Origin: Falsirhodobacter xinxiangensis
GTDB lineage: Bacteria > Pseudomonadota > Alphaproteobacteria > Rhodobacterales > Rhodobacteraceae
Direction of reading: 5' to 3'
DNA length: 64,000 nt
NCBI RefSeq assembly: GCF_004959935.1
Contig: NZ_SMYN01000015.1
Span: forward strand, 21,747 to 85,746
The notes below the pieces were generated by a model. The model worked only from the letters and a program-made list of their open reading frames with translations. It had not been told where the DNA came from and ran no database searches. Shown here one piece after another: positions 24,407 through 31,901 of this stretch. Each line of letters starts with the position of its first letter. Positions within the stretch are counted from its first letter, which is position 1. A program made the position numbers and the translations under genes.

Positions 24407-24957
24407 GAAAGGCACCGGCGCAGGGCATCGAGGCCGCGTTTGATCCAGGATTTGCAGGTTCCCAGAGGTATGGACTGCAGGGCCGCGATCTCTCCATGGC
24501 TGTAGCCGCCGACATAGGCGAGAAGGATGGCGCGGCGCGGCGCAGGCTCCAGTTCCGCGAGGCAGTCCTTCAGCGCCATTTCATCCAGCGCGTCGAAGCT
24601 TTCCAGCGCCGCGGCCTGCCGCCCGTCCTGGATCGCCAGCAATGCCGCATCGTCCAACGTCGAAAGACGACCGCCATCGCGCAGGATGTTCAGACAACGG
24701 TTGCGAAGGATCGCAAAGACCCATCCGCGCGCCGATCCCTCGCCCGCACGGAACTGGGAGGCCTTGCGCCATATCTGCACCAGAGCGTCCTGCACGGCTT
24801 CCTCGGCCAGATCGCGCCTTTGCAGCATCCGCTTTGCGATGCCCATCAGGCGCCCGCCCTCCAGTTCGATCACGCGGTGCAGGCCTGTCTGTTCGCCTCT
24901 GGCACAAGCGGCAATGGCGCTCGTCATCTCGCAAGCCTCGGTCTGGTTTGTCGTCAT
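24403..24957 (-). CDS. ECF RNA polymerase sigma factor (SigK/RpoE-like)
   Basis: A 184-residue extracytoplasmic-function sigma factor. Region 2 reads GRLMGIAKRMLQRRDLAEEA then VQDALVQIWRKASQFR and WVFAILRNRCLNILR. Region 4 reads LEPAPRRAILLAYVGGYSHG then AALQSIPLGTCKSWIKRGL. The start at 24957 has GGGGAA upstream; a second ATG 30 bp inside is less well placed. It is coupled to its anti-sigma factor and divergent from a DUF4394 gene. A 15-bp inverted repeat in the gap places the same sequence upstream of both genes and suggests that the sigma factor drives itself and the DUF4394 gene. Confidence 0.93.
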   Translation of the reverse strand: MTTNQTEACEMTSAIAACARGEQTGLHRVIELEGGRLMGIAKRMLQRRDLAEEAVQDALVQIWRKASQFRAGEGSARGWVFAILRNRCLNILRDGGRLSTLDDAALLAIQDGRQAAALESFDALDEMALKDCLAELEPAPRRAILLAYVGGYSHGEIAALQSIPLGTCKSWIKRGLDALRRCLS

Positions 24958-25031
24958 GCGTTCCCCGTGCGGTCCGGCCGATATTCCGAACGTCGCACGA
25001 AGCGCATTGCAAAGTCCACGCACGGGTTCAG

Positions 25032-25130
25032 TCGCCCCAAGGACACATGGCACGGCCCGCGGGATGCATCGGTGAAAAAAATTTGCCTGGTCTGCATCCG
25101 TTGCTCGCCTCTCGCGTGTCCTTGGGGCGA
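25032..25130. promoter_or_regulatory. divergent promoter region with a 15-bp perfect inverted repeat
   Basis: GTGTCCTTGGGGCGA occurs at 25116-25130 facing the DUF4394 gene and, in reverse, at 25032-25046 facing the ECF sigma gene, with 69 bp between. Each copy is upstream of its gene (39 and 74 bp). Two outward-facing copies of one element are expected if it is the -35 region or activator site of an autoregulated ECF promoter. The copies could also pair as a long hairpin, but a 69-nt loop makes that unlikely as a terminator. Confidence 0.6.
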
Positions 25131-25169
25131 GGACTGCGAAAGCACGTCCCTTGAACCGGAGGAATTTGG

Positions 25170-25949
25170 ATGAAAGCTTTTTATCGGACCGCCGCGCTGC
25201 TGGCGCTTGCCGCCCCGGCAGCCCATGCTGCACCGGTGATCGGTCTGGTCGGTGACGGCACCTTGGTTTCGTTCGATACCGACACCCCGTCCGAAGTGAC
25301 GATGATGGCGGTTTCGGGCGCGGGGCCGCTGGTCGGCATCGATCTGCGCCCGTCGAACAATACTCTGGTCGGCGTGACGCGCACGAACGAGATCGTGACC
25401 ATCGATCCCGCCACGGGCGCCGCGACACCGCTTTCCACGATGAACACGCCGCTGCCGATGGGCGACGGGCCGGTCATCGTGGACTTCAACCCGATGGCCG
25501 ATCGCCTGCGCCTGATGACCGGCACGACCAATCACCGGGTGGACGTGGACACCGGCGGGGTGACGGTCGATGGCTCGCTGGCCTTCGAGGCGGCCGACAT
25601 GCATGCGGGCGAGACGCCGATGATCGCGGCTGCGGCCTACACCAACGCCTATGGCAAGCCCGAGGCGACGGCGATGTATGATATCGACACCACCATCGGC
25701 GCGCTGATCCGGCAGACGAAGCCCAATGACGGCACGCTGGCGGCCGTTGGCAAGCTGGGTATCGATCTGAACGACACCACCCCCGCCTTCGACATCCAGA
25801 CCACCGCCGATGGCACGAACACGGCCTGGCTGGTGGCGTTGGGCAAGCTCTATACCGTCGATCTGGAAACCGGCACCGCGACGGAATCCGGCACGATCGA
25901 GGGTGTGGACGGCGATCTGATCGATATCGCCGTGATGCCCGCACCCTGA
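25170..25949 (+). CDS. DUF4394 secreted protein
   Basis: A 259-residue exported protein with signal peptide (LLALAAPAAHA). The body has repeated beta-propeller-like blades: LVSFDTDTPSEV, LVGVTRTNEIVTIDPATGAA, LRLMTGTTNHRVDVDTGGVT, TAMYDIDTTIGALIRQT and LYTVDLETGTATESGTI. This is the DUF4394 family, of unknown activity. It begins behind a strong CGGAGGA site and ends at a strong terminator, so it is monocistronic. Shared upstream sequence with the divergent ECF sigma gene makes it the likely main target of that sigma factor. Confidence 0.88.
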   Translation: MKAFYRTAALLALAAPAAHAAPVIGLVGDGTLVSFDTDTPSEVTMMAVSGAGPLVGIDLRPSNNTLVGVTRTNEIVTIDPATGAATPLSTMNTPLPMGDGPVIVDFNPMADRLRLMTGTTNHRVDVDTGGVTVDGSLAFEAADMHAGETPMIAAAAYTNAYGKPEATAMYDIDTTIGALIRQTKPNDGTLAAVGKLGIDLNDTTPAFDIQTTADGTNTAWLVALGKLYTVDLETGTATESGTIEGVDGDLIDIAVMPAP

Positions 25950-26008
25950 TCCCGGCTTTCAAAAAGTCATTCTTGCGAGTTCTTGCGCGTTTTGCATTTC
26001 ATAGGGTC

Positions 26009-26044
26009 GATGCGCTCGTTCGAAAGAACGGGCGCATCTTTTTT
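26009..26044 (+). terminator. rho-independent terminator of the DUF4394 gene
   Basis: Thirteen-bp stem GATGCGCTCGTTC / GAACGGGCGCATC (one G-U pair), GAAA tetraloop, followed by TTTTTT. A textbook terminator. Confidence 0.9.
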
Positions 26045-26159
26045 CCCATGCGCCCCCGAACAGGCTCCAAGACCGGGATCATGGGTATTGCGGCGCCCGG
26101 CTCTACTGGAACTTGGCCCGTGTTTGCCGTAACGGATGCAAAACGATTTGGGTCAGACA

Positions 26160-26438
26160 ATGCGAACACCTTTTGCCGCGCTTGCCGCTTTGATGATCGT
26201 CGCCAGTTGCGGGATGGGCGGCGGCACCGTGGTCAAGGGTGCCGGGCCGGACGATCTTCTGAAACTTCGGGCGGGCCCCGGACTGAACTACAAGATCCTT
26301 ATGGGCCTTCCCGATGGGACGCGCCTCCGGCGGCACCGCTGCGTGACCGAAGTCGGCCAACTCTGGTGCCAGGTCTCCCTTGCATCGACGCCCGCCGTAA
26401 CGGGCTACGTGTCGGCTGATTATATTTCGGATCTGTGA
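26160..26438 (+). CDS. small SH3-domain lipoprotein
   Basis: A 92-residue protein. A hydrophobic leader LAALMIVASC ends in a lipobox with the acylated Cys about 17 residues in. A single bacterial SH3 domain follows, with LLKLRAGPGLNYKILMGLPD and WCQVSLASTPAVTGYVSADY. Such domains bind cell-wall peptides or mediate protein contacts. The ATG at 26160 puts the leader at the N-terminus; there is no strong ribosome-binding site. It is monocistronic, facing a decayed region. Confidence 0.8.
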   Translation: MRTPFAALAALMIVASCGMGGGTVVKGAGPDDLLKLRAGPGLNYKILMGLPDGTRLRRHRCVTEVGQLWCQVSLASTPAVTGYVSADYISDL

Positions 26439-26460
26439 TCTTTGACGATCGCGAGCCGCG

Positions 26461-27168
26461 TCACTTGGCGGGCAGGCCCGGCGGGTTGGTCCGCGATGCC
26501 GTCAGCCCTTCTGCGGTCAGACTCCATTTCTCCAACGCCTTGGCATAGTTGCCGTTGGCGATCTGGGCATTCAGCGCGGCGGTGATCGCATCGGCGATGC
26601 CGACATCCTTTTTCGTGGCGACGGCGATCTCGGCGGTTTCGGGGAAGCCGCCGGAAAGCGTGCTGACCAGTCGCGTCTTGCCCTCGCGCGCGGCTTGGAA
26701 GGCCAAGGTCGGTCGTGGTAACATCGCGCAGCACGGCCGATCGCCGGAGGATTTGAAGATTCCGTGCGCTTCTACCCGCCCGCCGTCACGTTTGGTCCGG
26801 GCTGTCGCGGGGTACGCATTGGCGGCGACGGAGATGGCGGGTGCCGCGGCATGGAGGCGCAGGATGCCCAGCTTGACCAGCACTTCTCGGCAAGCGATCG
26901 GCGGTAGGGTTCGCAGTGCGCCGCGGGCATAATGGTGAAGCCGACCAGCGCCCCCAAGCGTTGTCAACAGCAGGGTCCGGCCAAGCCCGACCAGCACGGT
27001 TTCGGCGAAGAAACATTCCGCAAAGACGCCCCAGCCCCGACGCGGATTGCCAAGGACTGAAACCAAGATCGCCAAGATGATGATCCCGGGGATGGTGCCG
27101 AAGGTGCGGGCATGATGACGGGCCGGAAGGATGGGGGCAGGATCGCGGCGGCGTCGGCTGGATTTCAC
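26461..27168 (-). pseudogene. chimeric relic of a polar amino-acid ABC importer (permease N-terminus joined to binding-protein C-terminus)
   Basis: An open frame of 235 codons that is not a normal gene. The first third resembles the N-terminus of a His/Gln-type permease (GIIILAILVSVLGNPRRGWG, then AETVLVGLGRTLLLTTLGG) but stops after one or two helices. The last 60 codons match the end of a family-3 solute-binding protein (TAEIAVATKKDVGIADAITA, AQIANGNYAKALEKW, RTNPPGLPAK). Between them lies scrambled sequence with perhaps the binding-protein start (GIFKSSGD). Internal deletions fit loss of most of the operon. It lies beside a relic of a luciferase-like monooxygenase. Confidence 0.65.
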
Positions 27169-27169
27169 C

Positions 27170-27320
27170 TCCCACCAGACCGCCCGGCGATTTGCCGATG
27201 CCCAGATCGACCCGTCCAGGTGCGACCGAGGCCAGCACGCCGAACACTCCGGCCACCTTGAGCGCGCCGTAATGTTGCAGCAGAACGCCGCTCGACCCGC
27301 AGCATATGTGTCACCGCCAA
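27170..27320 (-). pseudogene. fragment of a luciferase-like (LLM) monooxygenase gene
   Basis: The minus strand encodes GVLLQHYGALKVAGVFGVLA directly followed by SVAPGRVDLGIGKSPGG, a highly characteristic internal segment of LLM-class flavin monooxygenases (normally about residues 85-125). No start, N-terminal or C-terminal part can be found around it, and the frame runs straight into the permease relic. It is a remnant only. Confidence 0.6.
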
Positions 27321-27717
27321 GCGTGGTTGATCCGTGATGTTAGGCCAGCCAGAAGCGATGATACCCAAGACCATCGGCGGCGCGTGCCGGCGCGATCGTT
27401 GCCTGAAGGGCGTCAGTTGCGCTTCGTCCCGGTGCGACAGGGCTTTTGTCCAGAAGACTGAGTTTACAGACCACGTGCATCCCGGTTGCGGTGCCATTGA
27501 ACGCTACCGATCAGGCCGTCATTTCGTCCATGATAAGTTTTCACGTATTTTGCCGGGAAAGAAGTCCGATCCGCCGCCCGGATGCCGGTTTGGAGAAATT
27601 GGTTCTCCGCCCCGCCGGATGATGCGCGAAAGGGGCGCCCGGCATCTTGAAAAGTCATGCCCGCACGACGTATCGCGTGGCCGCCGGGGTTTGCGCCGGA
27701 ACTGCTGCGAGAGCCAC
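27321..27717. other. intergenic region without a recognisable gene
   Basis: About 400 bp upstream of the antiporter gene. Open frames on both strands are short and match no family; the rightward frame reaching the antiporter lacks protein-like composition. It probably contains further decayed sequence and the antiporter promoter, neither of which I can pinpoint. Confidence 0.5.
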
Positions 27718-29169
27718 ATGTCCTATCTGTCCATCGATCCCTCACGCGGTGCCGAAGGGTTTCGCCGCAAGCGCGTCATCCCGGTGCTTGCCATGTTCGC
27801 CGCGATCCATGTCGCCTCGGTGCTGGCGGGCGTGCATTTGAACGCCATCGTGGTGTCCATCGTCGTGATGATGGCGCTGTGCCTGCTGCGCGTGCCGGTT
27901 GCCATCGCGCTTGTTGCTTCGGCCATTCTGGGCGGGCTTCAGGCCGGAATGTCGATGACCGATACGATCGCGGCGCTGAACGATAACATGCTGATCGGAT
28001 CGCAGGTGGGGATCACCTATGTCATGATCGGGGCTTTCGCGGTGGCGCTGGCGCGCAGCGGCTTGCTGGAACTGCTGGCGGCGAAGATCTCGGGCAGGCT
28101 GGGCGCGGACGAGGGCAGAACCAATCGCGGCGTGAAATGGAGCTTGCTTCTGATCCTTTGCGCAGCTTCGGTGATGTCGCAGAACGTGGTTCCGGTCCAT
28201 ATCGCCTTCATCCCCGTGCTGATCCCCCCGCTACTGGGCGTCATGAACCGGCTGCGGATCGACCGCCGGGCCATCGCCTGCGTTCTGGCCTGTGCGATCA
28301 GCTCCAGCTATCTGCTGCTTCCGACCGGCTTCGGTGCGATCTTTCTGAACGACATCCTGCTGACCAACCTGAACGAGGTCGGGGGCAGCCTCGGGCTTTC
28401 CGTGACCGCCGACATGGCACCCAAGGCGATGTTGCTGCCAGTGATGGGCATCGTGGCTGGGATGCTCGTCGCCATCTTCATCACCTATCGCAAGCCCCGC
28501 GACTATGCCTTGGTCGAGACGGAGACGCGGGATACGCCGCCCGTCACCCTGACATTCACGCAGCTTGCCGCCACCGTCGTCGCCCTGATCGCCGCGCTTG
28601 TCTGCCAGTTGCAGTTCGACTCGCTTCTGATCGGGGCAATGGTCGGCTTCGTCATCCTCAGCTTTGCGGGGATCTTCCGCTGGCGGGATCAGGACGATGT
28701 CTTCACCGAAGGGCTGCGGATGATGGCGCAGGTCGCGGTCATCATCACCATCGCCTCCGGCTATGCCGGCGTTCTGAGCGCCACCGGAGAGGTGCAGCCG
28801 CTTGTCGGGGCCTCGGCGGAATTCATCGGCAACAACAAGGCGCTTGGTGCGGCGATCATGCTGCTGGTCGGCCTGTTCATCACCATCGGCTTCGGCGACT
28901 CCTTCGCCTCGGTGCCGATCCTTGCGCCTATTTATGTCCCGCTGGCGCTGACGCTCGGCTTTTCGCCGCTGGCGACGGTGGCGTTGCTGGGGGCGGCGGC
29001 GGCCTTGGGCGATGCGGGATCGCCCGCCTCCACGATCACGCTTGGCGCCACTTCGGGCCTGAATGCGGACGGGCAGCACGATCACATCAAGGACAGCGTG
29101 ATCCCGACCTTCTTCCACGCCAATATCGGGATGGTGCTGTTCGCATGGGTCGCGGCGTTGATCCTGTAG
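27718..29169 (+). CDS. Na+/H+ antiporter family protein (NhaC/YuiF type)
   Basis: A 483-residue polytopic membrane protein with about 11-12 hydrophobic segments. Polar motifs in the middle of helices (NDNMLIGSQVGITYVMIGAF, SQNVVPVHIAFIPVLIPPLL, GFGDSFASVPILAPIYVPL, LGDAGSPASTITLG) match the NhaC superfamily branch that includes Bacillus YuiF, for which both sodium/proton exchange and amino-acid (histidine) uptake have been proposed. The ATG at 27718 is chosen because upstream in-frame sequence is not membrane-like. It ends at a stem-loop. Ion versus organic substrate is undecided. Confidence 0.88.
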   Translation: MSYLSIDPSRGAEGFRRKRVIPVLAMFAAIHVASVLAGVHLNAIVVSIVVMMALCLLRVPVAIALVASAILGGLQAGMSMTDTIAALNDNMLIGSQVGITYVMIGAFAVALARSGLLELLAAKISGRLGADEGRTNRGVKWSLLLILCAASVMSQNVVPVHIAFIPVLIPPLLGVMNRLRIDRRAIACVLACAISSSYLLLPTGFGAIFLNDILLTNLNEVGGSLGLSVTADMAPKAMLLPVMGIVAGMLVAIFITYRKPRDYALVETETRDTPPVTLTFTQLAATVVALIAALVCQLQFDSLLIGAMVGFVILSFAGIFRWRDQDDVFTEGLRMMAQVAVIITIASGYAGVLSATGEVQPLVGASAEFIGNNKALGAAIMLLVGLFITIGFGDSFASVPILAPIYVPLALTLGFSPLATVALLGAAAALGDAGSPASTITLGATSGLNADGQHDHIKDSVIPTFFHANIGMVLFAWVAALIL

Positions 29170-29170
29170 G

Positions 29171-29209
29171 GCGATCCCGCGCAGGCCGCAGATTTTTCGG
29201 CGGGATCGC
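29171..29209 (+). terminator. stem-loop immediately after the antiporter gene
   Basis: Perfect 10-bp stem GCGATCCCGC / GCGGGATCGC with a 19-nt loop, starting 2 bp after the stop codon. No U-run; it may protect the mRNA end or help rho-dependent termination. Confidence 0.5.
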
Positions 29210-29299
29210 GCGAAAACCCGCAACGCGGCGCTAGCTCTGTCGCGAAGGACGCACATCGGGCGGCGATGGGATGCGAAAACAGGAAGGACTTGGCCCGCG

Positions 29300-31231
29300 A
29301 TGACGGACCCGACCCGGATCAAAGGCGCATTCCCCGGCTCACCATTGCCTTCGCGATCCGCCGCGACCTCACGGCGGATCAACCTGCCGACTTTGGCGAC
29401 CATCGCGGCGGTGGTCGCGATCATCTATTTCGCGCAAAGCATCATCCTGCCGCTGGCCATCGCGATGCTGCTGACCTTCGCGCTTTCGCCGTTGGCGAAT
29501 GCGCTGCGCAAAATGGGCCTGCCGAACCTTCCCGCGGTTCTGATCGTAACCACCGGTGCCTTCGTCGCCGTCGCGCTTTTCGTTCTGGTGGTTGCCAGCC
29601 AGCTTTCCAGCCTGAGCGCCAGCCTGCCGGAGTTTCAGGCGAACATCATCGCCAAGGTCGACGCGATCCGCGAGGCCAGCAGCGAAACCGGCCTCGTGCG
29701 GCGGTTTTCGAACATGCTGGCGGCGATCAATGCAGAGATCGGCGCGGGGGCTGCGGACGATCTGGCCGGGGGGCAGGACCCGATGCAGGTCGAAGTGATC
29801 GAACGGCAAAGCATCATCGGAATGGTCAGCTCGCTTATCCTGCCGCTGGTCAGCCCGATCGCCACCACGGGCCTCGTGGTGGTCATCGTCGTCTTCATGC
29901 TGCTGGAACGTGCCGAAATCCGAGACCGTTTCATCAAGCTGATCGGGTCGGACGATCTGCACCGCACGACGCAGGTGATGCAGGAGGCGGGCGGGCGGGT
30001 CGGGCGCTACTTGCTGATCCTGCTGATGGTCAACGTGATCTATGCGGTTCCGGTCGGCCTGGGGCTTTGGCTGATCGGTGTGCCGAACGCGCTGCTTTGG
30101 GGGTTGCTGACGCTCGTGCTGCGGTTCGTGCCCTATATCGGCACGATCCTTTCCGCCGCGTTTCCGCTGTTCCTTGCCTTTGCCGTGTCGCCCGATTGGT
30201 CGGCGGTGCTCTGGACGCTTGCGCTGTTCGCCGCGATCGAGCTTGTGACCAGCAATATCATAGAGCCCTGGCTTTACGGATCGCGCACGGGGGTCAGCCC
30301 GCTTGCGATCATCGTGTCGGCGATCTTCTGGACGTGGCTTTGGGGGCCGCTTGGCCTCATCATCTCGACACCGCTGACGGTCTGCCTTGTGGTGCTGGGT
30401 AAGCACTTGCCGCAGTTCGCGCTGTTCGACATCCTGTTCGGGGATGAGCCTGTGCTGGCACCCCATTCGCGCCTGTATCAACGGCTTCTGGCAGGGGATG
30501 CCGTCGAGGCGACGAGCCGTGCGCATGAAGCGCTGGAGGAGGCCTATATCGGCGAATATTATCGCGACGTCGGCATCCCGGCCCTGCTGATCGCGCAGTA
30601 TGATGTGCAGCGCGGCGTGCTTGCGCAGGATCAGCATGACCGGCTGGTGCATGTGGCAAAGGCGATGGTCGAAGATCTGGCCGACGTCGCCGAAGCCGAG
30701 GAGGAGGACGAGGATCGACCGGGGCAGGGGGTCCGTGTCCTTTGCGCCGGGGGACGCACCGATCTGGATGACATCTCCGCCTCGATGCTGATGCAGACCA
30801 TGCTGGCCGAAGGGGCATTCGCAAGGCAGATCCCCCATGGCGATCTTCTGCGCGAACGCTTCCGCGCCATCCACGCCGAGGAATACGATTGCGTCGTGCT
30901 GAGCTTCACCGACCCGTCGCCCAGCCGCGCGTCGCTTCTGCACATCCGGCGTATCAAGCAGGTCGCACCGCATCTGCGTGTCGGCGTCGCCGTCTGGGCC
31001 ATGGCGGACGAGGCGGAGGCGAAATCCGATCCCGAAGTGCGCGGCGCCTTTGCGGTCAGGGATGAAAAGCTGGAGGAAGCGCGGGCCATCGGCGCTGATT
31101 TCGCCGTCAGCACCTTCGAGGGTCTGCTGGAAGAGGCGTTCAAATCCGATCGCCCCATCCCGCTGCCCGCCCCGCATCACGCCCGCAGGGGGGCGTTCAG
31201 AAAGGCTTCTGCCGCACCAACATTCCCGTGA
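29300..31231 (+). CDS. AI-2E family transporter with C-terminal Rossmann-like extension
   Basis: A 643-residue protein. Residues 35-365 are the AI-2E/PerM family membrane domain: paired N-terminal helices (VVAIIYFAQSIILPLAIAML), the family segment RFVPYIGTILSAAFPLFLAF, IEPWLYGSRTGVSPLAIIVS and WGPLGLIISTPLTVCLVVLG. The remaining 280 residues are cytoplasmic: an acidic helical linker, then from about 475 an alpha/beta region (VRVLCAGGRTDLDDISASML, CVVLSFTDPSPSRASLLHIR) resembling a cobalamin-binding-like Rossmann fold without the DxHxxG cobalamin histidine. Members move small molecules or ions; autoinducer transport is proven only for some. It is about twice the usual length. Confidence 0.88.
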   Translation: MTDPTRIKGAFPGSPLPSRSAATSRRINLPTLATIAAVVAIIYFAQSIILPLAIAMLLTFALSPLANALRKMGLPNLPAVLIVTTGAFVAVALFVLVVASQLSSLSASLPEFQANIIAKVDAIREASSETGLVRRFSNMLAAINAEIGAGAADDLAGGQDPMQVEVIERQSIIGMVSSLILPLVSPIATTGLVVVIVVFMLLERAEIRDRFIKLIGSDDLHRTTQVMQEAGGRVGRYLLILLMVNVIYAVPVGLGLWLIGVPNALLWGLLTLVLRFVPYIGTILSAAFPLFLAFAVSPDWSAVLWTLALFAAIELVTSNIIEPWLYGSRTGVSPLAIIVSAIFWTWLWGPLGLIISTPLTVCLVVLGKHLPQFALFDILFGDEPVLAPHSRLYQRLLAGDAVEATSRAHEALEEAYIGEYYRDVGIPALLIAQYDVQRGVLAQDQHDRLVHVAKAMVEDLADVAEAEEEDEDRPGQGVRVLCAGGRTDLDDISASMLMQTMLAEGAFARQIPHGDLLRERFRAIHAEEYDCVVLSFTDPSPSRASLLHIRRIKQVAPHLRVGVAVWAMADEAEAKSDPEVRGAFAVRDEKLEEARAIGADFAVSTFEGLLEEAFKSDRPIPLPAPHHARRGAFRKASAAPTFP

Positions 31232-31236
31232 TCGGC

Positions 31237-31262
31237 GGAACCGACGCCCCCTGTTTTGCGAT
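31237..31262 (+). promoter_or_regulatory. EcfG-type general-stress promoter ahead of csbD
   Basis: GGAAC at 31237-31241, a 17-bp spacer, then CGAT at 31259-31262, close to the alphaproteobacterial general-stress consensus GGAAC-N16/17-CGTT with one mismatch in the -10. Transcription would begin near 31270, leaving a 30-nt leader that contains the AGGAGG site. CsbD genes are classic stress targets. Confidence 0.45.
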
Positions 31263-31297
31263 GATCCGGCATAGGCTCGTGCATGTAGGAGGTCACG

Positions 31298-31474
31298 ATA
31301 GGTTCGACGACTGACAAGCTGAAAGCGGCAGGAAACAAGCTGACGGGCGGCGCGAAGGACGCTGTCGGCAAGGCGACCAACGACAAGCAGCTTCAGGCCG
31401 AAGGCAAGGCGCAGAAGGCCAAGGGCGCGGTTCAGGACGCTGCCGGCACCGTGAAGGGGAAGCTTGGGCACTAA
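31298..31474 (+). CDS. CsbD family stress protein with a probable ATA start codon
   Basis: A 58-residue CsbD-type protein. After the start the reading frame gives GSTTDKLKAAGNKLTGGAKD, then AVGKATNDKQLQAEGKAQKA and KGAVQDAAGTVKGKLGH: alternating Lys/Ala/Gly repeats of the family. The only codon correctly spaced (5 nt) from a perfect AGGAGG is ATA; in this frame there is a TAG stop just upstream and no ATG, GTG or TTG before the conserved sequence. Family members begin M-G-S, so ATA stands exactly where ATG is expected. Either the gene uses a rare start or it carries an inactivating mutation. It lies behind an EcfG-like promoter and before a terminator. Confidence 0.75.
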   Translation: MGSTTDKLKAAGNKLTGGAKDAVGKATNDKQLQAEGKAQKAKGAVQDAAGTVKGKLGH

Positions 31475-31503
31475 GCCCCGGCATCCCAGTGGACGTGGAC
31501 GGG

Positions 31504-31530
31504 ACGGCCCTGCGATAGCTGGGCCGTTTT
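31504..31530 (+). terminator. rho-independent terminator of csbD
   Basis: Seven-bp stem ACGGCCC / GGGCCGT, 10-nt loop, followed by TTTT. It begins 29 bp beyond the csbD stop. Confidence 0.7.
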
Positions 31531-31901
31531 CGCATTGGGCAAAGGGGTGCTGTCGCCGGCCGCGTGGACAGGTCCGGGCAGATTTCACCATCCCGAGGTG
31601 CGATCTCTGGTTCGTCTGTAAAGCGATACCGCTACGCGCCGCGGCACGTCCCAAGATTGAGACCAGCGACGCCGCCCATGCGCTCGCCGCGGTGACTCGG
31701 CGGCATTCGATTAAGGGTTTGTTCGGGGTGATGCCCAGTTCCTCCAGCGCGCGGCAGATCGTTCATCGACAGGCTACCAACCGCTTCGGGCGTATTGAAT
31801 CGCCGGGGATGATTGCTTCCGCCTAGCTTCGCATTTCCGAGACGGGCCGATGACTGCCGTGGTTCCGCATGCAAACAGCGCGCCGTTGAAGGCGGATCGG
31901 A
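31531..31901. other. 371 bp without a supported gene
   Basis: Lies between the csbD terminator and the 3' end of the sugar kinase gene. Short open frames occur on both strands but have no recognisable protein motif, start context or repeats. Transposase debris was considered and not supported. Confidence 0.5.

Noticed and set aside
26101..26135. GGAACTT-like -35 element upstream of the SH3 lipoprotein gene.
   Set aside because: GGAAC at 26108 is followed by CGTA after 15 bp, a poor fit to EcfG spacing and -10; too weak to annotate.
31531..31901. Possible transposase debris.
   Set aside because: Short frames here show no DDE, HTH or terminal inverted repeat that I can recognise.
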